Below are positions 1 to 9,092 of a stretch of 64,000 bases of DNA, in pieces. Source of the DNA: RH-AL1 sp050013235 (lineage in GTDB: Bacteria; Pseudomonadota; Alphaproteobacteria; Rhizobiales; Beijerinckiaceae); the NCBI GenBank assembly GCA_050013235.1, contig JBEKFQ010000003.1, forward strand, positions 1-64,000. The letters run 5' to 3'. The notes under the pieces are model-generated. The model had not been told where the DNA came from and searched no databases. It saw nothing but the letters and a program-made list of their open reading frames with translations. A program made the translations under genes and the position numbers. The stretch's first letter is position 1. The number at the start of each line of letters is the position of its first letter.

Positions 1-1
1 C

Positions 2-109
2 TCAAACGACGAAATGAAAAGCCTCAACATCCAACGCGCCGATTTCCACGGCGAATGGAACTATACGATCGCTCCTTCAGCCCAATTACGTGAAGCGTTT
101 GTTTCCTGA
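2..109 (+). pseudogene. C-terminal remnant of an ISAzo13-family transposase
   Basis: The reading frame is open from the window edge and ends at TGA 107-109. Its last residues include FHGEWNYTIAPSAQ, which matches the conserved C-terminal FHGEWNYTI block of ISAzo13 (Rhodopirellula-type DDE) transposases. Only about 35 codons are visible, so I cannot tell whether the rest of the gene is intact to the left. It suggests that an insertion sequence borders, or lies within, the accessory element that fills the next 9.6 kb. Confidence 0.6.
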
Positions 110-707
110 CGGGCGCTAAGGTTGACCGGGGGGTACAATGAGGCGGAGCTGCGGCAATACTTCTAGGGGCCTATGGTCTACCCCATGCCAGGGTGATGAG
201 CGCCACCGCCGATCGATGCCTTGAGAGGTGCGGGAGGGTGGGCTTGGGGTGGGCATTGGGTAGGCATTGGGGTGGGCTTTAGGTGGTGGCGAGTGTTCGC
301 TTCCTCCTCCGTCACCCGCAAAGAGACCCCCCAAGTTGAACACGTCGAACACAGCACCATGGGCCAAGTGAGACCCCCGCAATGCTGGGCGCAATGTGAT
401 CTGGCAATGGTGGTCAGGGCGGTGGGTTATTCCCTCTCCCGGTAGACCTCAGGGCCATAGGGTTAGCTTGAAGCTTCCCTTAAAGACCCCCGCTATGTTT
501 CCTTTGGGCAGGACGGAAGGTTGGGTGATGATGGGTTATCCCTCCCCGCCATATTGCATCAAGCCCCGGCCTCACGGGGTCTCGCGGGAAAGCATTAGGT
601 TGGCATTAGGTAGCGTGCGGCTAAGGCGGTGATGGGAATGCCGGGATGGTCTTCAAATAATGGTCACACCTTGAGCCAACCCTAAGCCTTTAGGGGGGAG
701 CACATTC
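110..707. other. Gene-poor G-rich stretch with degenerate short repeats
   Basis: No credible coding frame is present; short frames here have low-complexity, Pro/Gly/Trp-rich translations and no ribosome binding sites. The stretch contains degenerate tandem G-rich units such as GGGCATTGGGTAGGCATTGG near 250-285, and a similar GGCATTAGGT doublet near 598-612. It separates the transposase remnant from the leftward-transcribed accessory genes. Confidence 0.5.
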
Positions 708-2003
708 CTAAAGTGATTTCAGTGAGATAGGGAGACGGAAGCCCGCAACAGCCTCCGCCGCATCGCCCATCGCCTTTTCCACAATGGCGGCTTTCGACCT
801 GGGGCATAGGATAGCGTCGTGAAGGGGGAGCGCCGTGGGTCCACCTTGGGCGATCAAGCGCAAGAGAGCGTTAATGAGGATATTCGACTCGCGGCACATT
901 AGCGACATGCCGCAGCCCGTTTCGAAGATCCCCGCTAATGCGGGATGAGCTTGAAGCAGAGCGGCCCGAATTGACGTGGCGCTTGCCTCTGGTGGCAACA
1001 AGGCTTTCGTGTCGCCGGGGAGCCGCATCATTGGCGTGGTGCGGAAAAGCAGAGAGCTAGCCACCTTCTTGACGCCATCTCGCCAACGGGGGGCCTCAAG
1101 GCCCGGCAGACCTGAATAAAGGTCACCATCCGGTGGGCTCTTACCGGCCTCAAGGTAAGCCAGGCGGAGGGCCATAGACGCAAAGTCCAGCTCTGCCACA
1201 GGTTCGTTGTCAATGCGGATCAAATGGTGCTGAGAGCGGGGCAGCGTTTCCCACCACCCGCCAAACAGTCTGCCGCCCAAGTCAAACCTTTCGGTCTTGT
1301 CAGGGCTATTGAAGTGCCTGCGAAGCTCCCGGAACGCCGTTAGAACCTTAGGTGCCTTCTCCCCGGCCTCAGGTGCAAGTGCGCAAGCATCGGCGGCCTT
1401 GAGCGCGTCATTGATCGTCTTCATTTCCGCGCGAAGGCGGGTGGTCTCTAAAGTCTCAGAATAATTGATTAGTTCGCGTTCGACCGTGCCCGCCACATAG
1501 TCGCGCTCATTGCGGGACAACCATATTGTCTCCCGACCGTCGGCTAGCTCGAAATGTTCCGCCTTGAAGCGAAAGCGGGCTAGAGTTTCGTTGAACCAGG
1601 GATCGGCAATGAGTGCGGATGCTATCCCCTTTTGGTTCGATTTGCGGAGAGAAAAGCCCACCTGCATCGCGGTGATGTTCTCCAATATCTTCTGAAGCCC
1701 ATTGAAACCGGGCCTATCGTAGCGAGTTCGCGGCTGCTTCGCGGCTCTCAAGGGCACGCCAATTTGAGGGGGGTCACGGCCCTCGAAAGAAGCTTTGGCA
1801 AGGTTGGCGATGATGACGCGAAGGACCGCCTTAAGGGTCTCCCTATCGGCGGCTCGCATCTTCTGCTTTCGGGGCACGTCACGCTCGTAGCTAGCCGCGA
1901 GGTTATCGGATACCGCAGTTACGAATAGGTGGCTGGACGTGAGATACGGGTCAAACATGACAGGCGACCGCCCTAACTGTGCGACCGTTCCGCTCTCAAC
2001 CAT
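708..2003 (-). CDS. Small protein with family A DNA polymerase palm motifs
   Basis: I know no family name for this protein. Its C-terminal half carries three segments that line up with DNA polymerase I. Near residue 271, ELDFASMALRL resembles motif A (DYSQIELR). Near residues 308-320, RDGVKKVASSLLF keeps the R-x3-K-x7-aromatic spacing of motif B. Near residue 396, LHDAIL resembles motif C (VHDE). Both catalytic Asp are therefore present. At about 431 residues it is far shorter than Pol I, and no exonuclease motifs are visible. The frame continues upstream to a TTG at 2060; I prefer ATG 2003. It follows the gene at 2047-2628 by about 40 bp and is probably cotranscribed. A mobile-element replication or repair polymerase is inferred. 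Loss of activity is also possible, since the second motif C acidic residue is Ala. Confidence 0.55.
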   Translation of the reverse strand: MVESGTVAQLGRSPVMFDPYLTSSHLFVTAVSDNLAASYERDVPRKQKMRAADRETLKAVLRVIIANLAKASFEGRDPPQIGVPLRAAKQPRTRYDRPGFNGLQKILENITAMQVGFSLRKSNQKGIASALIADPWFNETLARFRFKAEHFELADGRETIWLSRNERDYVAGTVERELINYSETLETTRLRAEMKTINDALKAADACALAPEAGEKAPKVLTAFRELRRHFNSPDKTERFDLGGRLFGGWWETLPRSQHHLIRIDNEPVAELDFASMALRLAYLEAGKSPPDGDLYSGLPGLEAPRWRDGVKKVASSLLFRTTPMMRLPGDTKALLPPEASATSIRAALLQAHPALAGIFETGCGMSLMCRESNILINALLRLIAQGGPTALPLHDAILCPRSKAAIVEKAMGDAAEAVAGFRLPISLKSL

Positions 2004-2046
2004 ATCAGTCTCTTGTGTGGCCCTCGTGGCTTTCTTCCGGCCAACC

Positions 2047-2628
2047 TCACGACTTCCCAATTGTCACCCTCCCATCCCGCTCTCCGAACCGTGCGACCTG
2101 GAGGGCTAGCATCGGGTCAAGGTGCTTTTCCACCACATGCGCACACGCTTCCTCCAGAGTCCGGCCGATGATGCGGAGGAGCAGTCCGCTTGACCGGGGG
2201 TAGCGGTCATATTGGTTTCCGGGGCCGTAGTGTGAGTGGTAGCCGCTGGCCTTCCGCAATGCCACCTTGCCAATCTGTGTTAGCCGGTACTCGCCACCAT
2301 CCGCCCTCGGGCAGCTTGGGTCTTTCTTCACCGCCATGGTTACCGCTAGGTGGTCCACCAAGAGCCGTAGCGGTGGTACCCCTCGTACTCTGAGACGGGC
2401 AAACGCGGCCCTTCCCTTGAATGCAGCGGGTCTGTGAAGGGTATCAATCACCCTCTCATGAGGCCCAGCGCCGTCTAGCGTGGCTTGTATGGTAGTCAGG
2501 GCGGCAGCTATCCAAAATTCCACCAAGTGAGCCCTAAGGTAGCTCTCGGCTGCCTTTCGGTATGGGGCCAATTCCGCCGCCCTGTAAGTGCCTTTCCAAT
2601 AGCTTCCATGTCTCTGCTTCCGTTGCAT
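2047..2628 (-). CDS. Hypothetical protein upstream of the polymerase-like gene
   Basis: This 193-residue soluble protein is not recognised. The N-terminus is basic (MQRKQRHGSYWKG), and a stretch around residues 75-100 is rich in Arg, Leu and Val. There are no transmembrane segments and no known catalytic motif that I can see. It lies directly upstream of, and in the same direction as, the polymerase-like gene, so the two are probably one transcription unit with related roles in element maintenance. A nucleic-acid-binding role would suit the charge but is only a guess. Confidence 0.5.
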   Translation of the reverse strand: MQRKQRHGSYWKGTYRAAELAPYRKAAESYLRAHLVEFWIAAALTTIQATLDGAGPHERVIDTLHRPAAFKGRAAFARLRVRGVPPLRLLVDHLAVTMAVKKDPSCPRADGGEYRLTQIGKVALRKASGYHSHYGPGNQYDRYPRSSGLLLRIIGRTLEEACAHVVEKHLDPMLALQVARFGERDGRVTIGKS

Positions 2629-2851
2629 ATGATAACGGCAATGGGTCAGGCTTAAGCCCTTTCCGGCCCTGGCCTGGGGCGGCCTTCCGCATCCGAAGAT
2701 TGCGCACGACCTTAGTGCGCCCTCATTGGGGACCGCGACACGGCGCTTGAAGGTGGGTAGAGGGTGGGGAGTGATCTTGTGAGCCTTTCTGTCTGATGGC
2801 GATAGCCAGGCGGGATGCCCGTATTGGAGCCCCGCCCGGCCAACTTGTCTT

Positions 2852-5782
2852 CTATTGCTGGACCTTCGCTCCTGGTGCTAGAGGTGCGGGAGGTTGTGCC
2901 CCGGTGGCCCCTGTGAGGGCGTGGAGGTCAACCCCAAAGGCCTTGCCCATCTGGTCAAGAGCCGCCGAGGTCCGGTTGGCAGGCGTTGGGTTGGCCGAGC
3001 GTTGCGCCACGGCCCCCGCGATCTGCTTCTGCATGGCGTGTTCCGCTGAGGACACGTTGGGGTCCGCCGAGACGATCCTTTCGGCTGCCCCCCGGTACCC
3101 CCGGACAACATCTAGGATCGCGGAAAGCCGTGTCCCCTTGGTCTCCCCCGGACCATCCACAAGGGTATTCTTGTAGGTGTCCGAGTTGATGAGGTCCGCC
3201 ACCTTGTCCTTCAAGCGAGGGACCCCTGGAGCAGGCTGCCCTGAGAGCTGCTGGAGCTTCTCGTAGGCATCGGACCCATCGGCCATCTTGAGTTGGCGAA
3301 GGTCCACTCCACCCCTGCCTGTTGGCGGAGGAGCCCCAAGCGAGAGGTTCTGCTCCGTGGCCATCCTACCCATCTCGTGATCCACGATGCTTCCCTTATC
3401 GGTAGCCCAAAGCCCCTTATGGACAGACACGGGGTCACCCCAGGCATCGTACTTGGCGGGGATGCTCTGGGAGAACCCAGGGATACCCTGCAAGGCGCGA
3501 TCCATGAAGTCCCGTGCATCCCGCATATTGGGGTCCGGGTTAGCCGCCTTAAGTGCCGAGGAGAGCGGGACGTATTCCCCCGCGATCCCCCCCGCCACCT
3601 TCCACATGCTTGCGTCCGGGTCATCGATGGCCTGGATGACGTGGTTGAGGTTCTGAAGGTAGAGCTTGTCAGTGAGGGACTTGAGCATCCCCGTGGCGAG
3701 TGCTTCCACCATAGGCTTGGCGTTCTTGGCCACGATCTGGTCCGGGTGCATAGCCACACTCATGGCATCCGCCATCATCCCTAGAGGCATCGCCACAGGG
3801 TCGAACCGCCCGTAGGGGGCGTAGGTGACCGTCCCATCCGCGTTCTTCATGACGAAGGAGTAAGGCTTCCACCCCGCGTTTAGAAGGTCAGACTTAGCCT
3901 TAGGATCACTAGGTCCCGCCCCGGTGATCCGCCCCTCGTAGGCCAGCGTGGCTGACGTTCCGAGGAAGAGAGACCCCATCGCCATCTGCCCCATCGCCTG
4001 GGCTTGTTGTTCCGGCCCCATGGCCCCCGAGAGCATCTGGCGATATTCAGACTGCACCAGGTTGAGGCCTGGGGTCAGCTTGACGCCATTCCTGAAGAGG
4101 TTGACGGGAGTGGGGACGAAGGGGAGGATGATGCGGAGCGGTGGGTAGTTGTTTCTAAACGTGTTGAGCCCGTACCCAAAGGCCCCCATCCCAAAGGTGC
4201 CTGTTGCAGGAAGGTCCTGTTGGAAGGTAGCCACCTTGGCCTCAGCGAGGGCCTTGAAGTCTGTTGCCCTGCCCGCCCCATCGAAGGAGGACATGAGCCG
4301 CCCTTGGACATGCTGGGTGAGCGCATCTCCGTCTAGGCCTTGGCTGAGACCCTCCGCGTGAGCATCGGCAAGCACCTTGGAGCGGTAGACGATCTGCTTA
4401 ACCAACTCATCCTGCCATCCCACCACGCGGGTAGGGAGGCCGATGGTCTTGGCGGCTGCCGTATAGGCATTGCTGAGGACATTTGCCACGCTATCGAAAG
4501 GCTTGAACTCCGCCTGCGCAACGTCTTGGCCGATGGTGCTAGACCCCGCCGCCGATAACTCCGTGGCGTGAGGGGCCATGATGGAGTCACCCGTATTGAA
4601 GGCCTTGACCGCCGAGTCCCAACTGTCATTGAGGACACTGCGCATATACGTATATTGGAGCTGCCCAGCCTGCCCAATGTTTGCCGCCGCGCTCGCATCG
4701 CCGAGACCTAGAGCCCGTTGCGCCGTACTCCCGATGATCCTTTCGAGGGGCCTGGAGAGCACCTGGTAGGTGTTCGTCGCGCCGATCACCGCGTGGGTGA
4801 TGGGGTTGGACACGAGGCTGTTGATGAGGAGGTACTGCGCCCACGCCCCAAACTTCTGGGCCGCGAAGGCTAGGCCTCCAGGTTCCCACAAGCCAGGCTG
4901 GAGGGCCGTGGCGAGCGCCTTGGGGTCTCCCTTGGTTCCCGCGAGGACCTGGAGCAACATCTCCGGGTCGGCATTGCGCATGGCATCAAGTACCGAGGAC
5001 GGCGGGGAATAATCGCCACGCATCCCGCGCAAGGTCCGCCCCGCGTTAGCCCCCATGGAGCGGCCCTGGGCATAAGCCGTAGCGGCCAGCTCAGAGTATT
5101 GCTTGAAGACCGCCATGGCCCCCTCGCGGCTCCCCCCGAACTCCGAGAAGTCCCCGGCTGTGATGCGGGCGGAGAGCGCGTAGGTATCCTGCATGACCCG
5201 CTGAGCCACGAGGAACGAGGCGTCCATGTTGGCCCGCATCTGGGTGGCATCCTTACCGGCTGCCTGAAGCATCCCAATAAGCGCCTGGGGGTCCTGGTTC
5301 CACAGGTTGACCCGTGCGTTGACCGAGGAGTTATTCATGGCGTCCGTGACGACATCAACCCCCGCTTTACCCGTGGACGCCCTGTCGATCTGGGGTTGGA
5401 ACGTATCGGCCACCCGCTGAATGAGGGCGTCTAGCGTATCCCCACCATCGCCGAGTTTGCTGGAGAACTTCTGCCACGGTATCTTGTCGGCAGGGTCCCC
5501 AAAGACATGCCCCGCGTCAATCGCATTGTCCCACGAGCCGTGATCCATGATGGCCTGGCTATCGGCCTTGGCGTGATCCACGAGGGCCGCGAGCTGGTCG
5601 TCACCCATGGCGAAGAGGGCAAGGCGCTTGGGGAGGGCGCCGGGACCACCAGCGCCTTGCGTGGCGTTATCGACCATGCGGACATCGGAGGGTGGCACTC
5701 CCGCCGCTGCATCAGGCTGACCTTGAGCCGGGGCTGCGGGCTCCTCTAGCGGCTTGGCCTCTTGCGTAGTGCGCGGCGACAA
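2852..5782 (-). CDS. Phage virion/ejection-type large protein (C-terminal piece)
   Basis: A long protein (up to 976 residues) rich in Ala, Gly, Met and Gln. It has no enzymatic motif, but the segment near residue 325 (LLINSLVSNPITHAV) is typical of large internal virion or DNA-ejection proteins of podoviruses and related polyvalent proteins. The only upstream start in frame is a TTG at 5782, which lies inside an IS-end-like relic (about 5769-5890). The next Met is about 35 codons in. Together with the hydrophobic phage-like gene immediately upstream, this suggests the 3' part of a formerly larger gene. The N-terminus carries PLEEP, a peptide also found in two other genes of the element. No other head or tail genes are visible. 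Confidence 0.6.
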   Translation of the reverse strand: MSPRTTQEAKPLEEPAAPAQGQPDAAAGVPPSDVRMVDNATQGAGGPGALPKRLALFAMGDDQLAALVDHAKADSQAIMDHGSWDNAIDAGHVFGDPADKIPWQKFSSKLGDGGDTLDALIQRVADTFQPQIDRASTGKAGVDVVTDAMNNSSVNARVNLWNQDPQALIGMLQAAGKDATQMRANMDASFLVAQRVMQDTYALSARITAGDFSEFGGSREGAMAVFKQYSELAATAYAQGRSMGANAGRTLRGMRGDYSPPSSVLDAMRNADPEMLLQVLAGTKGDPKALATALQPGLWEPGGLAFAAQKFGAWAQYLLINSLVSNPITHAVIGATNTYQVLSRPLERIIGSTAQRALGLGDASAAANIGQAGQLQYTYMRSVLNDSWDSAVKAFNTGDSIMAPHATELSAAGSSTIGQDVAQAEFKPFDSVANVLSNAYTAAAKTIGLPTRVVGWQDELVKQIVYRSKVLADAHAEGLSQGLDGDALTQHVQGRLMSSFDGAGRATDFKALAEAKVATFQQDLPATGTFGMGAFGYGLNTFRNNYPPLRIILPFVPTPVNLFRNGVKLTPGLNLVQSEYRQMLSGAMGPEQQAQAMGQMAMGSLFLGTSATLAYEGRITGAGPSDPKAKSDLLNAGWKPYSFVMKNADGTVTYAPYGRFDPVAMPLGMMADAMSVAMHPDQIVAKNAKPMVEALATGMLKSLTDKLYLQNLNHVIQAIDDPDASMWKVAGGIAGEYVPLSSALKAANPDPNMRDARDFMDRALQGIPGFSQSIPAKYDAWGDPVSVHKGLWATDKGSIVDHEMGRMATEQNLSLGAPPPTGRGGVDLRQLKMADGSDAYEKLQQLSGQPAPGVPRLKDKVADLINSDTYKNTLVDGPGETKGTRLSAILDVVRGYRGAAERIVSADPNVSSAEHAMQKQIAGAVAQRSANPTPANRTSAALDQMGKAFGVDLHALTGATGAQPPAPLAPGAKVQQ

Positions 5783-5890
5783 TTAGCGTGGCCGGTTCAC
5801 CGACAACTATCTTGGCCGGTAGGGGCCGTCCTGTGGCGCCGATCGAAGGGAGGGGCGAGCCCCGACCGGAGACCGGCGCCGCAGGACGGC
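5769..5890. mobile_element. IS-end-like relic with repeats and hairpins splitting a gene
   Basis: Two imperfect direct repeats are visible: GACAATTAGCGTGGCCGGT (5778-5796) and GACAACTATCTTGGCCGGT (5802-5820). They are followed by 16-bp inverted arms at 5825-5840 and 5875-5890 (GCCGTCCTGTGGCGCC against GGCGCCGCAGGACGGC, one mismatch), which enclose a small perfect hairpin GGGGCGAGCCCC. Short internal direct repeats near the termini are a known feature of IS21-family elements, so I infer an IS21-like terminal remnant; the family is not proven. It forms the last codons of the gene at 5807-6712 and the TTG start of the gene at 2852-5782. Confidence 0.45.
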
Positions 5891-6712
5891 GGCGCCCTTG
5901 AGCGCCTTGAAGACCTTGACGCCAGCGGTAAACACGCCAGTCGCCGCCACGTCCAACCCAATGCTCAACATCGCGTTCTTCGCGCGGTCCAGCGCTTCAC
6001 TGTCCCCAGGCTGAGCGGAGAGGTATTGGGTGACCGGGTTGGTGAGGCCTGGCACGGATTGCACCATGTTCGCCAGGTTGCCATCGTGCGGATCAAACAC
6101 TGTGGCGGCTGCTACTGCGGCCTTCGCGGATTGCCCAACGGCACCTCCGAGGAGGTCACCAGCGGCGGCTACCCCCTCCCCGATAAGTGGGGCCGCCTTG
6201 GCTATCGAGGCCAGCTTACCAGCCCCCAGCATCCCAATGGCGAACTGGGAGATACCGGAGATGAGCTTGCCACCCGTGTTCTCGTTGGCCACCGTGCTGT
6301 CCGCGTATTGGCGGATTGCCGAGCACTGGTCTGGCGGGGTCTCGCCTCCGGTCAGGAAGTCCTTGGCCTCGAAGACGCCCTTAAGCGCCCCAGCCCCTAC
6401 GGCGTCGGGGAGGAAGCCAACGGCCTGTTGGGTCTGATGTAGCCACGAGCCACCTTGATCTTGTGGCGTCGAACCTTGTGCGCCCTGAGGTGCAACCTGC
6501 GTCGATGCGCCTGGGAGAGACTGAGCAGCCGTACTAGCAGCGGAAGGGGCATTGGGTTCTTCGAGAGGGGTATAGGGGGGCTCCTCCAATGGCGCGGGTG
6601 CGGCTTGCGCCTTGATGAACCGCGCGAACCCCTCGTCAGGGGGTAACTCCAGGGGCGCGGGGTTATTGGTGGCTTGGGGTCCGGGGAGAGGGGATTGTAT
6701 CGTGTCTGTCAT
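5807..6712 (-). CDS. Phage virion-like protein, N-terminal piece, 3' end replaced
   Basis: About 301 residues. The Pro-rich N-terminal third contains LELPPDEGFARF and two PLEEP motifs. A hydrophobic Ala/Gly-rich middle follows, and then a segment with FDPHDGNLANMVQ and NPVTQYLSAQ that resembles the N-terminal part of large phage virion proteins. The last 20 or so residues (Arg/Pro/Ser-rich) are encoded by the repeat-containing relic that ends the frame, so the native C-terminus is missing. The downstream gene probably carries the other part. A GTG at 6724 is an alternative start; ATG 6712 is chosen here. No strong ribosome binding site is seen at either. Confidence 0.5.
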   Translation of the reverse strand: MTDTIQSPLPGPQATNNPAPLELPPDEGFARFIKAQAAPAPLEEPPYTPLEEPNAPSAASTAAQSLPGASTQVAPQGAQGSTPQDQGGSWLHQTQQAVGFLPDAVGAGALKGVFEAKDFLTGGETPPDQCSAIRQYADSTVANENTGGKLISGISQFAIGMLGAGKLASIAKAAPLIGEGVAAAGDLLGGAVGQSAKAAVAAATVFDPHDGNLANMVQSVPGLTNPVTQYLSAQPGDSEALDRAKNAMLSIGLDVAATGVFTAGVKVFKALKGAAVLRRRSPVGARPSLRSAPQDGPYRPR

Positions 6713-6839
6713 GGGTGGGGTCACAATGGTTTGAGGGCATGTTCCGGGATGGCGATGTCCCGGTGGCGATGCTTGGGCACGGTTCCGCCAGGGTTCGCAT
6801 TAATGTCAAAATATTAGGGGGATCAATTTTCGGCCTGGC

Positions 6840-7475
6840 TCAATGGGCGGGCACAGCCCTAATGCCTCTACCGCCAACCCTTCCGGCCCCTTTAAACAGT
6901 CTGTCGTGGAGGTCAAAGAGGATCGAGATGTTGTGCGCGTACTCTGCAATGTTGAAGCCAGCGGGGGCGGCGTGTCTCGCGGCAGCCGCAGCATGTTTCA
7001 AAGCGATTGCCCGTGCATCCTTGATCGCCGCTCCGCTTGGTCTTTTGCCGAGCATCGCAAGCCGCAGATCATTAGGGACATCGCCGGGGCTTACCTCTTC
7101 ATGCGGAAGGGCATCCGCAACTAAGCGCCACACGGGCATGTTGTCTTTAGGAGCGTTTGCGAAGGTTATCTTCAAGTACCACAGGGCGCTGGCTGAGTCC
7201 CTTTTTCCGCGCGTGTTCGTGGTGACGCCAATTCCTGCAAATCGGGTAAGTTCGAATAGCGCCGCAAGGCTAACGGGATCGATGTCGTACTGGTCCCTCT
7301 TCTTGTGTCCCGCTCGTACGACGCACACGTTTTCGTCAATGGGCAGATCGGGGTAAGCCAGGCTCGCGACTTCTACCCAATCCGGTGATGGACGGCCTTC
7401 AAGTGCTTCCGCTAAGTCCGCGTACAAACGCTCTGGTGTGATGAGTGGGGATTGAGTGAACGATAGGTTTGGCAT
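6840..7475 (-). CDS. Hypothetical protein of the accessory element
   Basis: This protein of about 211 residues is not recognised. It starts with MPNLSFTQSPLITPERLYAD and ends in a Gly/Arg-rich tail. It is predicted soluble, with an Ala/His-rich helical stretch (ALKHAAAAARHAAPAG) near residue 165. A GGAG lies about 11 bp upstream of ATG 7475. The frame runs further upstream, but the extension is compositionally unlike the rest. It is transcribed toward the phage-like genes. No function is proposed. Confidence 0.45.
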   Translation of the reverse strand: MPNLSFTQSPLITPERLYADLAEALEGRPSPDWVEVASLAYPDLPIDENVCVVRAGHKKRDQYDIDPVSLAALFELTRFAGIGVTTNTRGKRDSASALWYLKITFANAPKDNMPVWRLVADALPHEEVSPGDVPNDLRLAMLGKRPSGAAIKDARAIALKHAAAAARHAAPAGFNIAEYAHNISILFDLHDRLFKGAGRVGGRGIRAVPAH

Positions 7476-7792
7476 TATGCGCTTTGCTCCGGGAGTTGGA
7501 TTGTCACCACCAATTTTACTCGCCTCCCGCCCCTGCAAGCGCCTCAGGTGGTAGTGATTTGGCATCGTCTTGCAGAGGCGGGCTGGCCTGTCCTTGTGGC
7601 ACTCTTTTCGTAGCACCGGCAGTATTAATTGTCAATTTGAGGGGGAGCAACCCAAACAATAAGTCTCGCGATGCGCGTTCATTCCTCAAAAAATCAATCC
7701 GTAGTGGCGAGCGGCCCGGCTATGCGGTAGTAAGCAGGCGGACGCGGACTTAACGGGTGGCGACAGGCATGTTTTGAGGAAGGGGCGGGGAG

Positions 7793-8227
7793 ATGGTCGC
7801 GAATGGGCAGCGAGAAATAACTCTGCGATGGATTGCGCTTATGGCCGCTTTCGTCGCCATCACGATTGCATCAAGCTTCGCCGGGGCCAGGCTTCTTTCG
7901 CGGGGCTCTGAGAGGTATCAAGTCGTCTCGACCGGTCAGGGGCATATGGTCTGGCGTGTTGATACGGAAACCGGGAAGCTCTCATTCTGCATGCCCCGTG
8001 GTACGCCAGGTTTGCCCATCGTGGCGTCATGCGGGCCATGGGGAGACGCCCCGATGCCGACGCCGGGGCCTGTGGCAGCGCTTGCACCACCATCACCGCC
8101 CGCCTTGAAGTCCGCACCGCCCCTGGAGTTACCCCCCGATGATGGTTTCGCGCGGTTCAACGCACAAGCCGCACCCGTGCCTTTGGAGGAGCCCGATATG
8201 CCGCCGTTGCGGCCCCAAGCGCGGTAG
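7793..8227 (+). CDS. Small membrane-anchored protein with Pro-rich tail
   Basis: 144 residues, with a single hydrophobic segment near residues 12-35 (RWIALMAAFVAITIASSFAG), a short soluble part with two Cys, and a Pro-rich C-terminus. The C-terminal peptide LELPPDDGFARF, followed by AQAAPVPLEEP, closely matches the N-terminus of the virion-like protein encoded at 5807-6712 in the opposite orientation, both as protein and as DNA. It lies between a leftward hypothetical gene and the leftward recombinase gene, so it has its own promoter or depends on read-through. Function unknown. Confidence 0.45.
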   Translation: MVANGQREITLRWIALMAAFVAITIASSFAGARLLSRGSERYQVVSTGQGHMVWRVDTETGKLSFCMPRGTPGLPIVASCGPWGDAPMPTPGPVAALAPPSPPALKSAPPLELPPDDGFARFNAQAAPVPLEEPDMPPLRPQAR

Positions 8228-8235
8228 GTACGTTG

Positions 8236-8943
8236 TCAGGGCGTCCTAGCCTTCACGTTAAGCACGGCCCGCGCCGTCCACTTCCCGCCGCGTGCGGTTG
8301 GAATGCGCCGCGCGTCCATTTCGCCTGCAATGGCGTTGGCGGAAAACCCTTGCGCTTCCAATTCCGCAATGATCGGCATGATGCGGGCGGCAAAGGACGC
8401 GGCTTGTTCCCGAACCGTCGCCACTGCCTCCGCATTCCCCCGGCCCGCAAGGTGCGCAGCACCCTTAGGGTTTCCCAGCTTGGTCCCGCGAGCCTTAGCG
8501 GCTTGCAGCGCGGCCTTTGTGCGGGTGCTAGTGGCCTCCCGCTCTTGCTCCGCAATGAGGGCCATGATGCCGACCGTGAGCTTGTTTGCGTGCGGATTGT
8601 CACAAGCCACAAAGTCCACAAGGTCCGACCGTGACAGGCCAATGAGGAAATGTGCATCGCGGCTCAACCGGTCCAGCTTGGCGATTAGCAAGGTTGCTCC
8701 ATAGAGCCTTGCCTCCGCCATGGCCTTCGCGAGCGCGGGGCGAGCGTTGCGCTTGCCGCTCTCTACCTCAACGTATTCGTTCAAGAGGCTAGCCCCTGGA
8801 ATGCCCGTAATGAATGCTTGGCAGGCGGCACGCTGGGCCTCAAGGCCAAGCCCAGAGCGGCCTTGCTGGGCCGTGGAAACGCGAAGGTAGGAGACGTAGC
8901 GCGGTGCGGGAGGGCGGGCAGCTAAGGCGGAGGAAGAGGCCAT
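8236..8943 (-). CDS. Serine recombinase (resolvase/invertase family)
   Basis: A site-specific recombinase acting by 5'-phosphoserine attack. The N-terminal catalytic domain begins YLRVSTAQQGRSGLGLEAQ, with the expected nucleophile Ser23 and the upstream Arg21. The central region shows LDRLSRDAHFLI, the usual active-site Arg segment. The C-terminus (NAIAGEMDARRIPTARGG) is the helix-turn-helix-like tail of short resolvases. At 235 residues it is a small serine recombinase rather than a large phage integrase. An AAGGAG lies 7 bp upstream of the ATG. It is probably the element's resolvase or inversion enzyme; whether it integrated this element at the adjacent tRNA gene is unclear, since tRNA-targeting is more often the work of tyrosine integrases. 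Confidence 0.85.
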   Translation of the reverse strand: MASSSALAARPPAPRYVSYLRVSTAQQGRSGLGLEAQRAACQAFITGIPGASLLNEYVEVESGKRNARPALAKAMAEARLYGATLLIAKLDRLSRDAHFLIGLSRSDLVDFVACDNPHANKLTVGIMALIAEQEREATSTRTKAALQAAKARGTKLGNPKGAAHLAGRGNAEAVATVREQAASFAARIMPIIAELEAQGFSANAIAGEMDARRIPTARGGKWTARAVLNVKARTP

Positions 8944-9092
8944 TGGAAAGCTCCTTGTAAAAGTGCCTAACTGTCATTTGGCAGATTTACACAAGCTAGT
9001 CAAGGGCGCGATTAGGTCTTCTCGCATCCCGCTTGGTTGCCGAAAGCCACCCGCATAGGTAAAGCGTTAAGCTGATACTGGAGTGCTGCGCC

